Shown: piece after piece, positions 50,606 through 61,045 of the stretch | Layout of the letters: each line of letters begins with the position of its first letter | How positions within the stretch are numbered: the stretch's first letter is position 1 | Assembly: GCF_003286085.1 (NCBI RefSeq) | Contig: NW_020825288.1 | Coordinates: 22,010,001-22,074,000, forward strand | Direction of reading: 5' to 3' | Length of the DNA stretch: 64,000 nucleotides | DNA from: Drosophila persimilis | Lineage: Eukaryota > Arthropoda > Insecta > Diptera > Drosophilidae | Program-made: the position numbers and the translations under genes | The notes under the pieces: model-generated | The model's input: the letters and a program-made list of their open reading frames with translations, nothing else | The model's database searches: none | Told to the model about the DNA's origin: nothing

Positions 50606-53600
50606 GCGTAATCGTAAGACAGAGGGATTTTCCTTTTTTTCTTTTTCTTCGCTCGCATTTCTCTGCTCCTCGGCTCCTCCCAGACCAGCTTAACGCTCAC
50701 TCAGGTGCTGCCAAATCTCAGCAGCAATGATGTATTACTCCAGGTGGGGATGACTGTGAGGTTAGAAGGGAATGGGGAGACACAGGAAAATTACGGAAGT
50801 GGGTGGGGCATTGGGTGGGACATTGGGGTTGTGGCTCGGCTGTGGCTCGCCGCAGCACAGAAAGCTAATTAGATTTTAAGCTGCCAACCCAAGCAAATGA
50901 ATGTATTTCATTTTACAGGTTACTTTATATCTTTTTTTTTGCAGTTAAGCGCTGAGGGCGGAGAATGGAATGAATATTTTGGTAAGCTGTCTGCCGGATA
51001 TAATTTTCATGTTTTTACTGGGTAAAAACGTATAGTATTTAGAAAGGTATATTAGAATTTAAGGATAAAGGCAGAAAAGTAGGGAGAAGAATGTAAGACC
51101 AAGAAAATCGCATAAACTATAAAACTCCTTGATCTCTCTCCTTTGATTCTGGCTGCCTTCCTATCACTCCTTTCCACCTCAAACCTCCTGTCATGAATCT
51201 GAATATGTGTAAAGTCCTGGCGAACTCTGAACAATTTAAAAAATTTTCTATCAATTAACCCTTCCATTGGGTTGAATGGAGAGCGAGAGATCGATGAAGT
51301 TATCCCATTTAACACATCTAATGAAGTTATCTGCCCGCACATCCTCATGCGAAAAGTTTTACATTGTCCTACCTCAAGGTGGAAAGTCCTGTCCTCTTTC
51401 TGCCTGCCTGCAGTAGAAACCAAGGGTTTCCTACGCCCTTTCCCCGTTTTCTACAATTTAATAATCACGCAAATTAGTTTTCGAAACCGCAAACTCAAAC
51501 CGGCCGAAACCCAAAGCTAATCACTGCCTGCCAGCGCTCGGAGCACAGAGAATAGCAGGTCCTGGCATGTCCTGGCATGTCCCGGCGGGACAAGTAACAT
51601 ATTATTATCGGAAAAACGGGCAGAGACCTGCTCCGGCTCAGGCCGACGCCGCCGGAAGTGACCGAAGCCGAATGACTACGGCCACGGCCCAGCTCCACCC
51701 AAAACGGAGAAACCCAAAACAAAACGAAAGCATTTTCGTGGGCTTTTCCCCTCATTTGAATAGTTTTTCCTTCTGCAGCGACGGCCCAGGTGGATGAAGC
51801 CCCGTGGCCGGAAGTTCTGCGGTGTTGCGGTGGGTCCTGGAGAGATTGTGTGTTTGTGAAATGTTTGCGGCATTTCCTTCCGCACACGACGAAAGTTGAA
51901 TAAAGTAAAATCTGTTTCCTGTTTGGGTATAATTAATCATTTTGTTCTTTGGCGAGCGGAACAATTAGCCACCAACCATGCACCCCCTGTCGGCCCTAGC
52001 CAGCATGTGGGCGCAGTCAACGTGCTAATTAGTCGCCTCCCCCCGAAAAAAAAAAAAAAAAAGAGAATACTCATAGGGAAACCCTGCTTTACAAATAGCA
52101 TTTTGATGGCACTGGCAAAGGAATTACATGATAATTACAATATAAAACCGTCAGCTCATGCCCACAAATTACTTCACTTGAAAAATACGGCCAGGCAACA
52201 CACAACCAAGAGAAGATGGGTTTACAATTTCAAGTACAGTGGTACTTAAAGTAGGTACTATCGCACAGATGTGTAGATTTTTATACGGCAGGGAAGCTAG
52301 AGGTATGAAGGAATAACTAGCTTCAAACAGTCTTACATATGTGTGGATACAGATCGGTATCTCCAAATTTAACACCAAATTTAACCATTGAAATAATGGT
52401 ACACGATTTTTACCAGCGAAGCATGTTTTTGCTTCTACAAAAGTAATGACATTCGAATGATAAAAATTAATAAAAGCAATTAAACAAAAATAATGATAAA
52501 TAATGGCGGAAACCGCAGGTGAAAAAACAGAAGCTCAGAACAAAGGTTTATTCGGTAACCGGAATGAAGGTTATTCTTGAAGGCATTTCATTCGCTGCAT
52601 ACAAACTATTCAAGCAGGAACTGATGTATCTTCCCACATCAGTTCTCCTCTAGTAATAAATCTTTTGGGGATGGACAAATATAACCAGATTGATGCAAAA
52701 GATACTGCACGAGGGGTATACCATGTACATTATTTACCGATCACTTACATACTATAATAGTCGTATGAATATATACTCATAAGGGTACACATTTCCACTC
52801 TAAATTCTAGTAATAATTGATATCATTCATAGCTATAATGACAACCATTTAGTGAGGTTCTCGAGCTTACCGTTTTGTTGCCCAGATTCTTGACGCGGCA
52901 GTTCAAATAGGCCGTCTTGCCCAGCAGGGCGGTGACATTCTTGGAGACGGCCTTGTCGAAGTAGGGTCCCGCATTGCGTGCCTCCTCCATCAGGTCGATG
53001 CTGTTGCGATGGATGCCGGATGCGGATGCGGCTCCCGATTGTGAGGCAATTGTGTTGATGCTGCTGCTGCTGGCCTTGTGCAAGCTACTGCTAGGAATGC
53101 CAGTGATGGTGGTAGAGCTTGAGCCAGATCCAGAGCTGGAGCTAGAGCTGGGCGCTCTGCTGGCATCGGTTGTCATTGAGCTGGACTCGGAGGCTGGTGA
53201 GAGGCCTGCTCCTCCTCCAGCTGCATGGCCATTTTTGTTATTTCCGTTGGCATTGTTGCTATTGCTGCTCATGCTTCCGCTTCCGGCGACACCACTGGGA
53301 CCTCCTGGCGACTGGGAGGCCTCTCCCACGCCAGCTGCTCCTGCTCCACCATTCGGAATGGCATTATTACTGCTGCTCATATCCTTCGATTTGTTTGAGT
53401 CACGCTGTGCGGCAAACACTGCAATGGGAAGGAGGGACAGGAAGCAGATTTAGAAAATGTTTTTTTTTCAATTTCGCTTCAGAGAGCCCTTCCCCAGAAA
53501 ACTGTGCCATAAAGTCCTTCAATCGACTCTATCGGCTTACGCTTAGTGCCGACAAAAAGTTGATCCCCATACGCAAAACCCGAATTGGAAACCTTGTAAC

Positions 53601-56600
53601 TCGTTTTGGCCAAACTTTTAATATGACTCCACCTCTGGCCACCTTTTGTGGCAACCATTTAGGTAATTAGCGAATTACGCACACACATACACTGGCACAC
53701 AGGCACAACTTTTTCTATGGTTGAAACTTATTTTGTTTTGTTTTTGTTGCTGCGGAGGTAAATCCTGAACTTTTCGTTCTGTTCTCCCTCTATTTTTTGG
53801 GGGGCTTGTTTGCAATTTTTCGTTTATCAAATTTTCATGTTTTCCCGCTAACATGTACGAGTATATGGAAGAGAATTCGCCCTCTGGTCTGGGGAGTGTT
53901 ACATGTAGGTTGTTGTCGTAGTTACGAGCAATTTTTATCCGGCATTTATCCATCACTTAGCTACGAGGACGCCACAGCGTCTGGCCCAAAAACTAAGCTC
54001 CCCTCTCTATGTAGTACACCCCAGAAATCGACACACAGAGATCCACACACCCATATGTCTGTCTTTAGACATTCGAGTATATATGTATGTGTATTCGGAT
54101 GTTTATATGTATACATATATCTCGAGGCACTTGATACGCTTATTACGTCGCAGCTAACGTCTTTTTATGACACTCTCTCTCCCAGAGCTCTCCCTGGCTA
54201 CTGGCAATTTTTATAGAGCCAAAGCCAAGTGAAGCCAAGGCTAACCAGTGACTGGCTAGCGACTTTATTAGATTAAACATGTTGTGCACGTCGTCGCATC
54301 GGGGAAGAGAAGATATCAACCAGCATCCCAGAGGAGGTGATGCCACCCAGTGACTCAGTCACTGCGATTCGGGGCAGTCACTCACAACAGCTAAAGATGT
54401 GATTTTACTTTGTCTTTAATGGAAAACAGATTTAATTTTTTCCAATTGGGAGTAACAAATAGAAGATTATATCCTCATTTTATATTCAAAATCAGTTATT
54501 TCCTGCTTGAAAATGTGATGGGACTTAGAGGTATAGAAGGTTGGACTCTTTCCAAAAAAATAGTCAAGAAATGCAAGATCTAGCATTTGCATCTTGATTT
54601 TTCATGCTTTGTTTCATATGTTTTTCTTGCCTAAGAAAATCCTGTAAGCACAAATCTCTAAGTTCACAAACTTCTGGTCACGAAATGCGAGCATTTCTCT
54701 CATCTCTAGCACACACACACACACACACGCACATGTTATCTGTCTCCCTCCAGTGTCTATTCCCCTCACTCTGTCTCTATCTGTCTAACTCCGGAATCCC
54801 CCTCTTGGTTTACTGCCCAAACTATTAGCTGAGCATCAGCTTTGGCCCCGTTGGCCATGTTACAACCAGATAAGTCGCATATCCTTCATCATCTTCCTCT
54901 TCTTGAGCTCCCTCCGATGGTAGTAACATTCCCAACCCCTCAATTTCCTTCCCCTTTCCCCACTGGTATTTAAGCAAACTGCTATTGACAGGCCAAGCGT
55001 CTGCAGTCGGGCTGCTTGGATACTGGATGCTGGGTGCTACTTTCTGCCTTCAATTGGCAAGACCCAAACAATGTTGCTAATAACTCGACTCCACCCAAGC
55101 CCCGTATAAGGGAATAAGAAGAGGTCGTCTCTGGGAACACCCAGAATGATAATAAATAAAACGCCTCTGGCTAGAAATTAAAATAAATTGACTGCCTGGG
55201 ACCAAAGACCGCAACGTCAACTGTTGGCTGTTGGCTGTTGGCTGCCAAACATAAATTAGACCACGAACGAGAAATATTTCTTATTTTTATTTTGTCTCTC
55301 TTTCTGTATTTTTGGCTTAAAAGCGCCCTGCAGAAATCGCAAAGTCATGTACCAAAGGTCGCAGCACCGGAGAGTCGGCGAATCGGAGAGAGGGTCGTTT
55401 GCCGTGTCCGTGCTCATGTCTCGTGTCCGGGTCTGTTACGTCGACGTCGTCAACGTCAGCAACTTGAACACAAGTAGACCGCAGGGCATGTTCCTGTTGC
55501 TCATCTCAGCCTCGTCCTATTCCTCGTCCTCGCCTCCGTCTTTGGCTTGTTCTTGTCCTGCTCAGGGTACGAGTACGGGTCCGGAGTCGGTGCTCTTACG
55601 TCCTGGGGTTTGCTGGCATTTTTACGCCCGCACAGTTATTATTAACATTCCAGGGGTGGGTTCTGGGCCTGTTGCGGTTGTTGTTGTCAGAAACATTTGA
55701 AATGTCAAAACTTTTAACTCCGATGTATTTGTGTGTGTATGTGTGTGTGCGTGTGCGTGTCCGTATCTGTCTTCTAAGGTGAACTTCTTTTCGTGGAAAA
55801 CAAACCATAACAACAACAAAATATATGAACGCAGTTACCTTTAAATTTTTGAATTCACTTAAAAAATTAAAACTCATCCTCTACTACTCTCAGTCATAGC
55901 CATTGCCCTTCCATTACATTCCACGTGACAGTCACAAGTCACAAAGAACTTCATGTTTAAATATTTAAAGGTTTCCATTTGTCAGTTGGCCCTCCGGCCA
56001 GGTCCGACTCTAACTTCAACTCCAACTCGGATTCGGAGTTCTCGGTATCTCCAAAGGTGTTCTCAGTATCGAATTGAGCCATTCCTCGGGCCATCAGTTC
56101 TTTGTTTTTCTTTTATTTGAACGGTGTTTGTGTTCAAAATTATATTAAAAATTTCTTTGAATTCGCCAACAGTAATTTGAGTAGGAAATCAATACTGTTC
56201 GCGGAGCAGCTTAGAGTGCCTTGGAGTGTCTTGAATGACCGCGGAATAAGGTGGAATTATTCAAGGACAACAATTGATGAACTTCAAAATGAAAAATAAG
56301 ATTAAATATCGTCTGGTAAACCTTCAATTTCAGCTTAACCTTCCTGGAATTGTTTATTTAATAAGAAATACCTAATCTATTAGGACTGTCGACGCAAACC
56401 GCAATCTCTCTCAATTCTGATCATTTTCAAATGCAAAATATGTATCAAAAGTAAATAGATTTCTATCTGAAGAAAACTATAATACTAGTTCTATAAGAAT
56501 ATCCTCTGATTAATTAAGAATCTTGTATGTCTCTTTAGTATTACATTTTCATTCGATGTATAATCGTTTACTGGCCTCAAGGAATACCTAATGCACTCAT

Positions 56601-58768
56601 TAGTTAGATAATGATATTATCGTGAACTGGAACTGGAATTGATTTCGCCTTCAGAAAATTTGGTGATTTAATTTGAATATACGAATGGGGGCCAGAACTG
56701 GCAATCGCATGTTCTTTATCTATGGATCTAGTGCACTATGCCCTCGACTGGCCGATTCATTAGGCCCTAATGATGATTTACCTCTTTCTCGCCCCTCCAT
56801 ACCCCGACTGGGGCACCGACTTGGCCCAGAGGCAGGCTGGGCTCTCGTCATTAAGGCAGAGCACGGCATATGAAAAATGAAACTTAAATAAAAGCACCAA
56901 CCGCACACACCGACACTCACACATATTGGCGGTTCAGGGCTCACACCCATTCAATCAGGACCTGGCACATGCCCGTCGCCTGGGAGTTTCCTCCGGGCCA
57001 CACTGGGCCTGGGCCAAAACATTGATTTCCCAAGACTTTTCAGGCACACAAAATTAATTACCTAACCTAAAAACGCAGCCCAAAGGCAGGCAAAACACCG
57101 AACAGCAACCGGGAAAACGGAAAACGGAAAAACAGGGCACATGAAAGAATGAAAATTATGTAAGCCAGGACCAGACAAGCACAAAATTGCCGAGCGATTC
57201 TCCCCCCATCTCATCTCTACCCCTCTCTCTCTCTCTCTCGTTTCTTTTCTCTTCTCGGCCTCTCGATGCTGATAGATTTTCCCTCTCGACTTTTTCTAGA
57301 TGGTGTGTCCTGCTGCCGGTTCTGGTTCTGGTTCTGGTTCGGGGTCCGGAATGGTTTGGTTTGATTTGGTTTGGTTTTTCTGCTGACTCATTTGGGCATG
57401 ACAACGACAACAAAATGAATGATATCGAAAATCGAAATCAATAAATGAAATTGGTCAAATCAATTTGGCAACAATTGCTATTTCGTGAATGGGCACCAGG
57501 CACCCAGAAAGAAACTGGAGCACAAAATTTGATTAAAGTTTTCCCCGATTTTCCTGCGCGAATGGTAATGGAAAATGCGCTTCGCTTGCATGTGCAAAAG
57601 AAAGAAAAAACTACGATTGCGAGTGCCTACTTGTGAAATTAAGAATGGAAAAAGCCCAATTTGAATGCGAAATTGTTGTTATTCAATAAAGTTTTTATGA
57701 AGTTTATTTCTGCTCGCAGTATGTATGTAGTACACTCATATTTTGGGCTAATTTAATAATAGTAAACATACGACTATAATTGTATTTTAATTCAGACAGT
57801 TAAGTAAATTAATTACCTATTCATTTATTAAAATATTTAAAAATAAAAAAATGCTGTGAGCCGCTTCAAAGGGTAGCTGTTTGCCATTTAAAAAATTACT
57901 AATTTATTTCTTGATTAATGCGGAGAGGGGGATTTTGGTAGAATAGGCATGGCAGACCGCGATCTCTCTCAATTTTGCTAGCACTTGTCATGAGAAATGG
58001 GAAAAACACAACAGCAACTTATGCTCTAATGTTAAGACTTGCACTCTGTTTATCCTCTACTATGTACCTAATGCACTATTTGATTAAAGTTTTTTAATAT
58101 TTTAAAAATATTTTACCGCTTAGTCCTATATCTGCACACAACTCGCCTTCTTTTTCGACCAAATATATTCTTATAAAATATTATATATATATATTTCAAA
58201 TATTTTAGTTCAAAAAGTGAGTTTCTGATAAAAAGTTCTTCTTGTAATCGAAATGCCATAAGTTCATAAGCTGATCCAATCTAAATTCAACCAAAAAGGC
58301 TCTACGAATTTCGTTCAGTGTATTTCCCTCACCTCCATTTCCAGATATCAGAGCGATGATAAGAAAGAGCATGCTGAGCATTATCAGTGCCCTTTGACGG
58401 CCTCTGCAGTCCACGTAGAGTCTCCTGGTGTTGCTGCTTCTGCTTTTGTTGTTGTTGGTGGAGATGTTGCTGATGAGTGGATTGGTGTTGCCTCTGCCAC
58501 TGCCACTGCCGCAACCACTAACCCTGGCTGTGCTGCTGCTATTGCAGGTGCCTGGCCAAAGCCTGGTGCAATCTGTGCTGATTTCTGGTGGGTCCGAGTG
58601 CTGTTGATCTCGCTCTGGTCGTTGTCTCCTGGCTGTGGATGTGGCAAGTGTTTCCGCTCTTGCTGTTGCAGATGTTGCCGTTTCTCGTTGCTTTAAATTC
58701 GTTCGTTGCTCCTCCTTCTGCTGTTCCTGCTCCTGCTGCTGGCGCATTTCCATTTGAAAAGTGGCCAT
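42145..58768 (-). CDS. dpr9: Dpr-family two-Ig cell-surface receptor (dpr9-like), whole coding span
   Basis: Six exons join in frame on the minus strand: 58768-58333, 53418-52871, 48895-48685, 48047-47920, 47035-46867 and 42386-42145 (short-tail form, 577 aa) or 42408-41975 (long-tail form, 641 aa). The order is an N-terminal extension, a hydrophobic signal segment (residues 129-141), a Ser/Asn/Gly-rich linker (about 147-290), Ig1 (Cys319, Trp331, Cys381), Ig2 (Cys422, Trp436, Cys481) and a hydrophobic tail. Both Ig domains carry the family D-S-G-x-Y-x-C F-strand motif. Dpr proteins are neuronal surface receptors that bind DIP-family Ig proteins during synaptic partner choice; this sequence belongs with the Dpr6/8/9/10/21 subgroup. 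The symbol rests on the long linker and on tail residues I recall for dpr9. dpr21 and dpr8 are the alternatives, although they lack such a long linker as far as I recall. Family assignment is near certain; the paralog is less so. Confidence 0.85.
42409..46866 (-). other. dpr9 intron 5 (4.5 kb)
   Basis: Noncoding intron between Ig2 and the terminal exon. It contains a TAA-repeat tract (43925-43945), a possible Helentron remnant with a hairpin (about 43690-43885) and two copies of GTACTTAACCCCAAA near 45980-46025. Its 3' end has the two competing acceptors, at 42409-42410 and 42387-42388. Confidence 0.75.
43690..43885. mobile_element. Possible Helentron/DINE-type remnant in dpr9 intron 5
   Basis: The stretch is bounded by TACCCT-containing sequence (ACATACCCTGGC on the left, AATACCCTCC on the right) and has a 9-bp perfect-stem hairpin at 43830-43854 (CACAGATGT / ACATCTGTG, 7-base loop) near the right end. 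Short AT-rich elements with TACCC-type ends and a subterminal hairpin are typical of Drosophila DINE-1-like sequences. No coding capacity. Boundaries and family are uncertain. Confidence 0.25.
46867..47035 (-). CDS. dpr9: dpr9 coding exon 5: second half of Ig2
   Basis: The exon begins after TCATCCGCAG at 47035 and ends with one base of a Gly codon before GTAAGT (intron from 46866). It encodes 56 residues, 442-497. IINYDSPRGGVSVVTNKG is a strongly conserved Dpr stretch, followed by TTTSFLLIKSARPSDSGHYQ with the second Ig2 cysteine (C481). The exon closes at VTVHVLN, after which the Gly codon is shared with the terminal exon. The phase-1 end matters, because the two acceptors of the terminal exon complete this Gly codon in two different frames. 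Confidence 0.93.
47036..47919 (-). other. dpr9 intron 4 (884 bases)
   Basis: Phase-0 intron interrupting Ig2, GTGAGT...CCGCAG. It contains a GA-rich stretch near 47349-47363 and a poly-A run near 47718-47730. Nothing else seen. Confidence 0.9.
47920..48047 (-). CDS. dpr9: dpr9 coding exon 4: first half of Ig2
   Basis: The acceptor is TTTCTTTCAG|AACCC (exon start 48047) and the donor is GCA|GTGAGT (intron from 47919). Two bases complete Glu399 and 42 codons follow, residues 400-441. The sequence runs PSTEIIGAPDLYIESGSTIN, then LTC with the first Ig2 cysteine (C422), then SPEPPAYIFWNHNNA with the Ig2 tryptophan (W436). The PEPPAYIFW motif is the Dpr family signature of this domain. NLT is a potential N-glycosylation site. 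The exon is short and ends in phase 0, matching exon 5. Confidence 0.93.
48048..48684 (-). other. dpr9 intron 3 (637 bases)
   Basis: Phase-1 intron between the Ig1 and Ig2 exons, GTAAGT...TTTCAG. AT-rich with no recognisable feature. Confidence 0.9.
48685..48895 (-). CDS. dpr9: dpr9 coding exon 3: body of Ig1
   Basis: The exon starts after CTGCTTCAG at 48895 in phase 0 and ends with one base of Glu399 before GTAAGTTT (intron from 48684). It encodes 70 residues, 329-398. VSWVRHRD contains the core Ig tryptophan (W331), and HRDSGIYECQ holds the second Ig1 cysteine (C381). The segment VGRYTYTSDQRF is highly characteristic of Dpr proteins and forms part of the DIP-binding Ig1 face in the family. 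The exon ends at HYIHLNVV, the last strand of Ig1. Nothing is broken or missing. This exon alone is enough for the family call. Confidence 0.93.
48896..52870 (-). other. dpr9 intron 2 (4.0 kb)
   Basis: Noncoding, phase 0. It contains a 30-base CA microsatellite (50575-50604), a GAC repeat near 49582-49616, a tandem GTCCTGGCAT repeat near 51557-51588 and a poly-A run near 52047-52061. I see no additional Ig-type exon here. Confidence 0.8.
50575..50604. repeat. CA microsatellite, 15 units
   Basis: An uninterrupted CA dinucleotide run within dpr9 intron 2. Confidence 0.98.
52871..53418 (-). CDS. dpr9: dpr9 coding exon 2: low-complexity linker and start of Ig1
   Basis: The acceptor is CCATTGCAG|TGTTTGCC with exon start at 53418, and the donor is ACG|GTAAGC with intron start at 52870. 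The exon supplies two bases of Val146 plus 182 codons. Residues about 147-290 are a Ser, Asn, Gly and Ala-rich linker with serine runs. From about residue 296 the Ig1 domain begins with GPYFDKAVSKNVTALLGKTA and then the first Ig cysteine (C319) in LNCRVKNLGNKT. NVT and NKT are potential N-glycosylation sites. The linker codon repeats (AGC/TCC, AAC) make this exon prone to spurious open frames on the opposite strand. Such a long linker between signal and Ig1 is unlike most Dpr paralogs and is the main reason for choosing dpr9. Confidence 0.85.
53419..58332 (-). other. dpr9 intron 1 (4.9 kb)
   Basis: Noncoding, phase 1. It contains a CA run near 54711-54728, a GT-rich stretch near 55731-55758, a CT run near 57223-57239, a tandem GCTGTTG repeat at about 55219-55243 and GGTTCTG/GGTTTGG repeats near 57318-57376. 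Open frames inside are low-complexity and lack splice or start support. No transposon was recognised. Confidence 0.75.
58333..58768 (-). CDS. dpr9: dpr9 coding exon 1: N-terminal extension and signal segment
   Basis: The exon encodes residues 1-145 plus the first base of codon 146. It ends at a clear donor (GAG|GTGAGG, intron starting at 58332). The first 60 residues are rich in Gln, Glu, Arg and Thr, followed by Ser/Gly/Asn-rich sequence and then the hydrophobic run LIMLSMLFLIIALI at about 129-141, which fits a signal peptide or signal anchor. ATG 58768 has A at -3 and G at +4. A signal peptide 129 residues from the start is unusual, so the in-frame ATG at 58381 (Met130) or 58372 (Met133) may be the real start, giving a normal signal peptide of about 16 residues. 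In that case most of this exon is 5' leader. The splice to exon 2 makes a Val codon and keeps the frame. Confidence 0.75.
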
Positions 58769-59106
58769 AATATTTCACTTCTGAGCCCTCACCCGCTCGC
58801 TCACTCTATCTCTCTGGGTTTTTCTGTGTTGGGTTGGAGCTATTTGAAAATGTGTTGCCGGAATAACTGAGGGGCGTGGCTGGGAGCGGCCTGATTAGCG
58901 CCTGCCATCATCCCGCTGCGATGCGTGAAATTGCCGCAACAAAAAGGTCGCCAGCAAAAAAATGAAAAGAAAATCGTTTTGCGTAATGTATGTGTTCTAC
59001 CGCCTAGTCCGCTAGACTCTCTGTAGTTTTCCCTTTAGTTAGATAACTACTTTGCATTTGTTCCGCTCGACAGATGCTGACAAATCGCTGCCATTTTTCC
59101 AGCGAT
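58769..59106 (-). other. Probable dpr9 5' leader
   Basis: Sequence directly upstream of the dpr9 start. On the sense strand it contains a GAGAGATAGAGTGAGCGAGCG stretch typical of Drosophila leader or GAGA-factor-rich DNA just before the ATG. No convincing TATA box or initiator was seen. Confidence 0.3.
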
Positions 59107-59228
59107 TTATATTCTGTTTAATTTCGGCTCGAACACAGTTCCAGCTGGCCGGGATATCACTTCATCTTCATTAGCCCTGGGGCCCGGCTCGACCAGCCTC
59201 GGAGTGGATCGCAGGACTCTGCCGCTGC
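59107..59228 (-). other. Candidate dpr9 5' leader exon start (acceptor at 59228)
   Basis: On the minus strand a long pyrimidine tract followed by ATTCTTACAG ends at 59229, a strong acceptor consensus. It lies 460 bases upstream of the dpr9 start at 58768, with no good donor noticed between, so the 5' leader may begin here and run into coding exon 1. The frame after the acceptor stays open for about 40 codons and then stops at 59107-59109, so the stretch is not coding continuously into exon 1. It could also belong to a separate transcript. If it is part of dpr9, the promoter lies further right, beyond an intron. Confidence 0.3.
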
Positions 59229-59335
59229 CTGTAAGAATGAGACAAGAGGAGGAACACGAATACAGTTTTGGGGCGTTAAAAATGTTTGGAATTTCATTAA
59301 AAATGCAAACGTCAATGTCGAAATAAATGGAAATT

Positions 59336-59340
<5 letters not shown>

Positions 59341-59370
<30 letters not shown>
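59341..59370. repeat. GT microsatellite, 15 units
   Basis: An uninterrupted GT run upstream of the dpr9 leader, about 110 bases to the right of the candidate acceptor at 59228. Confidence 0.98.
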
Positions 59371-59373
<3 letters not shown>

Positions 59374-59542
59374 GGCACGTGCTTCTGTCCCTGGGCCCCA
59401 TCTCCAGGTGGCGTAGGGCACAAGGACAGATTTTTTTTCTATATATATTATCCGGCGGCGCGTGGCCCCATCGTCCCTCTTCTTGGATTGGCAGTGTTTG
59501 CTTTATGAATGTGTTTCTGTAACTGGCGAAGACAACAGTTTT

Positions 59543-59568
59543 CCCACCCGAACCCCAACCCCAACCCC
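59543..59568 (-). repeat. G-quadruplex-capable tract
   Basis: The plus strand has CCCACCCG followed by three AACCCC units. On the minus (dpr9 sense) strand this gives five closely spaced G runs of three to four bases, more than enough for a stable G-quadruplex. Confidence 0.8.
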
Positions 59569-61012
59569 AAAGGGAAAATCTCCGAAATTCGTGAGGATAA
59601 AACAGAAAACAAAAATTTGCGCTGCGTTGGCAATATCGTAATGTGATTTTTATTAAAGTCAACAAATAATAAATTAAATGCGCCCCAAGGCGGAATTCTG
59701 GAATTTCTAATTTGCCAAGACATCCGGCTGGCTGGACAGTTCTTCCTCTTTCCAATGCAATGGAAATTCCTAACTTGATTAGGAATTTAAGCAAGACCGG
59801 GATTTCGAAAATTGAAAATTTATATAAACATATATCTGGGAAACAATTCCTGATAAGCTTTGCTCCACAGATTTAAAAAACTAAGCAATTTCTGTCGTAT
59901 ATTGGCCTCAGCCGGAAAATGGGAATGATTTGAAGCCCCAACTTTCAAGTTTAAAGCTTTGTAAAAGCCTTAGAAATAAACAATTCAATCGCCTTATCGC
60001 TCTACCGTCTCCGAACCTCGTGAGGATCTGGGACAAAATGGAGCTTCCAACAAACTTCTAACCGGACAATATCCTACCCATCTCTCTCTTTGAGGATGCA
60101 AGATTTTAAGGATCTGTTCTAGAAAAGTCACGATAATAAGTATCCTTAACATCGAGATCACTATTTCCAAACCTACTTAAGCGGAGAGGACTGTACTCGT
60201 ATCATACAAATTGCCAACCATATTATAATATTTTATTGGAATTAATTATTTTGTAAGCAAAATCTAATCAATTTTCAATCTTTTTACTGCCGAAAAACTT
60301 ATAAATTTAAGCCGATAATAAATTACTTAAATGATAAAATGACTTTATAAAATACTGATCAAATATTCTTTGAAACCAAAAACCACATTAAGAACTAGAT
60401 AAAGCAGTTCAAAAAATAATAGTTCAGAAATTTGTGAAATTTTGAGGTCTAGTCCTGGCCCATCATTATCCAGCTCTCCAGATCATTCAAATGTAAAATT
60501 CCTAATCTATCCTCAGGCCCAGAGAGAGCTTTCAGCAAAACTTAAAATGAATTCGGCGTCCCTTGGGAGCACTTTCATTCCATTTTCCAGAAAACTTTTT
60601 GCTAATGTCTCCCTATGCTGATCGTATTATGTCTATTTACAAGTTTCATTATTCATTTTCCCAGTCACCACTGAGCCCCTGCATCCCTCCAAAAGTGTAT
60701 GAAAACAATGGGAGAAGAAGATTCATAGAATGTCCCTGACAGCATCCGAAATAATGGCACATAAAGCGTTAAACAAAAGCCGAAACAACGAGGAAAAAAG
60801 TGAACGAAAGGGAATAAAACAGAGCAGAATTCTCACTCGTCAGAGTGTAAGTTACAGCAAAAGTTTCATTTAAAACTGTCGAGCTCTGAGCCCCCACGAA
60901 CTGGCAACATTTGGGGAAAGTTTTCACCCCCCACCCCGTCCCCTTCGTTTGCAGCACTTTAAAAAGTTCGAGAGAGAAAAAAGAGCGCCCAACAGCGCAT
61001 GGAATGGCATGG

Positions 61013-61045
61013 GGTACGGTGCGGTACGGTGCGGTACGGTACGGG
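61013..61045. repeat. GGTACGGTGC short tandem repeat
   Basis: A 10-base unit GGTACGGTGC occurs twice and continues with a partial third copy, degenerating into GGTAC repeats. Confidence 0.85.

Noticed and set aside
52974-53453. 159-codon plus-strand open frame rich in Leu, Pro and Glu
   Set aside because: It lies exactly antisense to dpr9 exon 2; serine and asparagine codon repeats of the linker create leucine and valine runs on the other strand.
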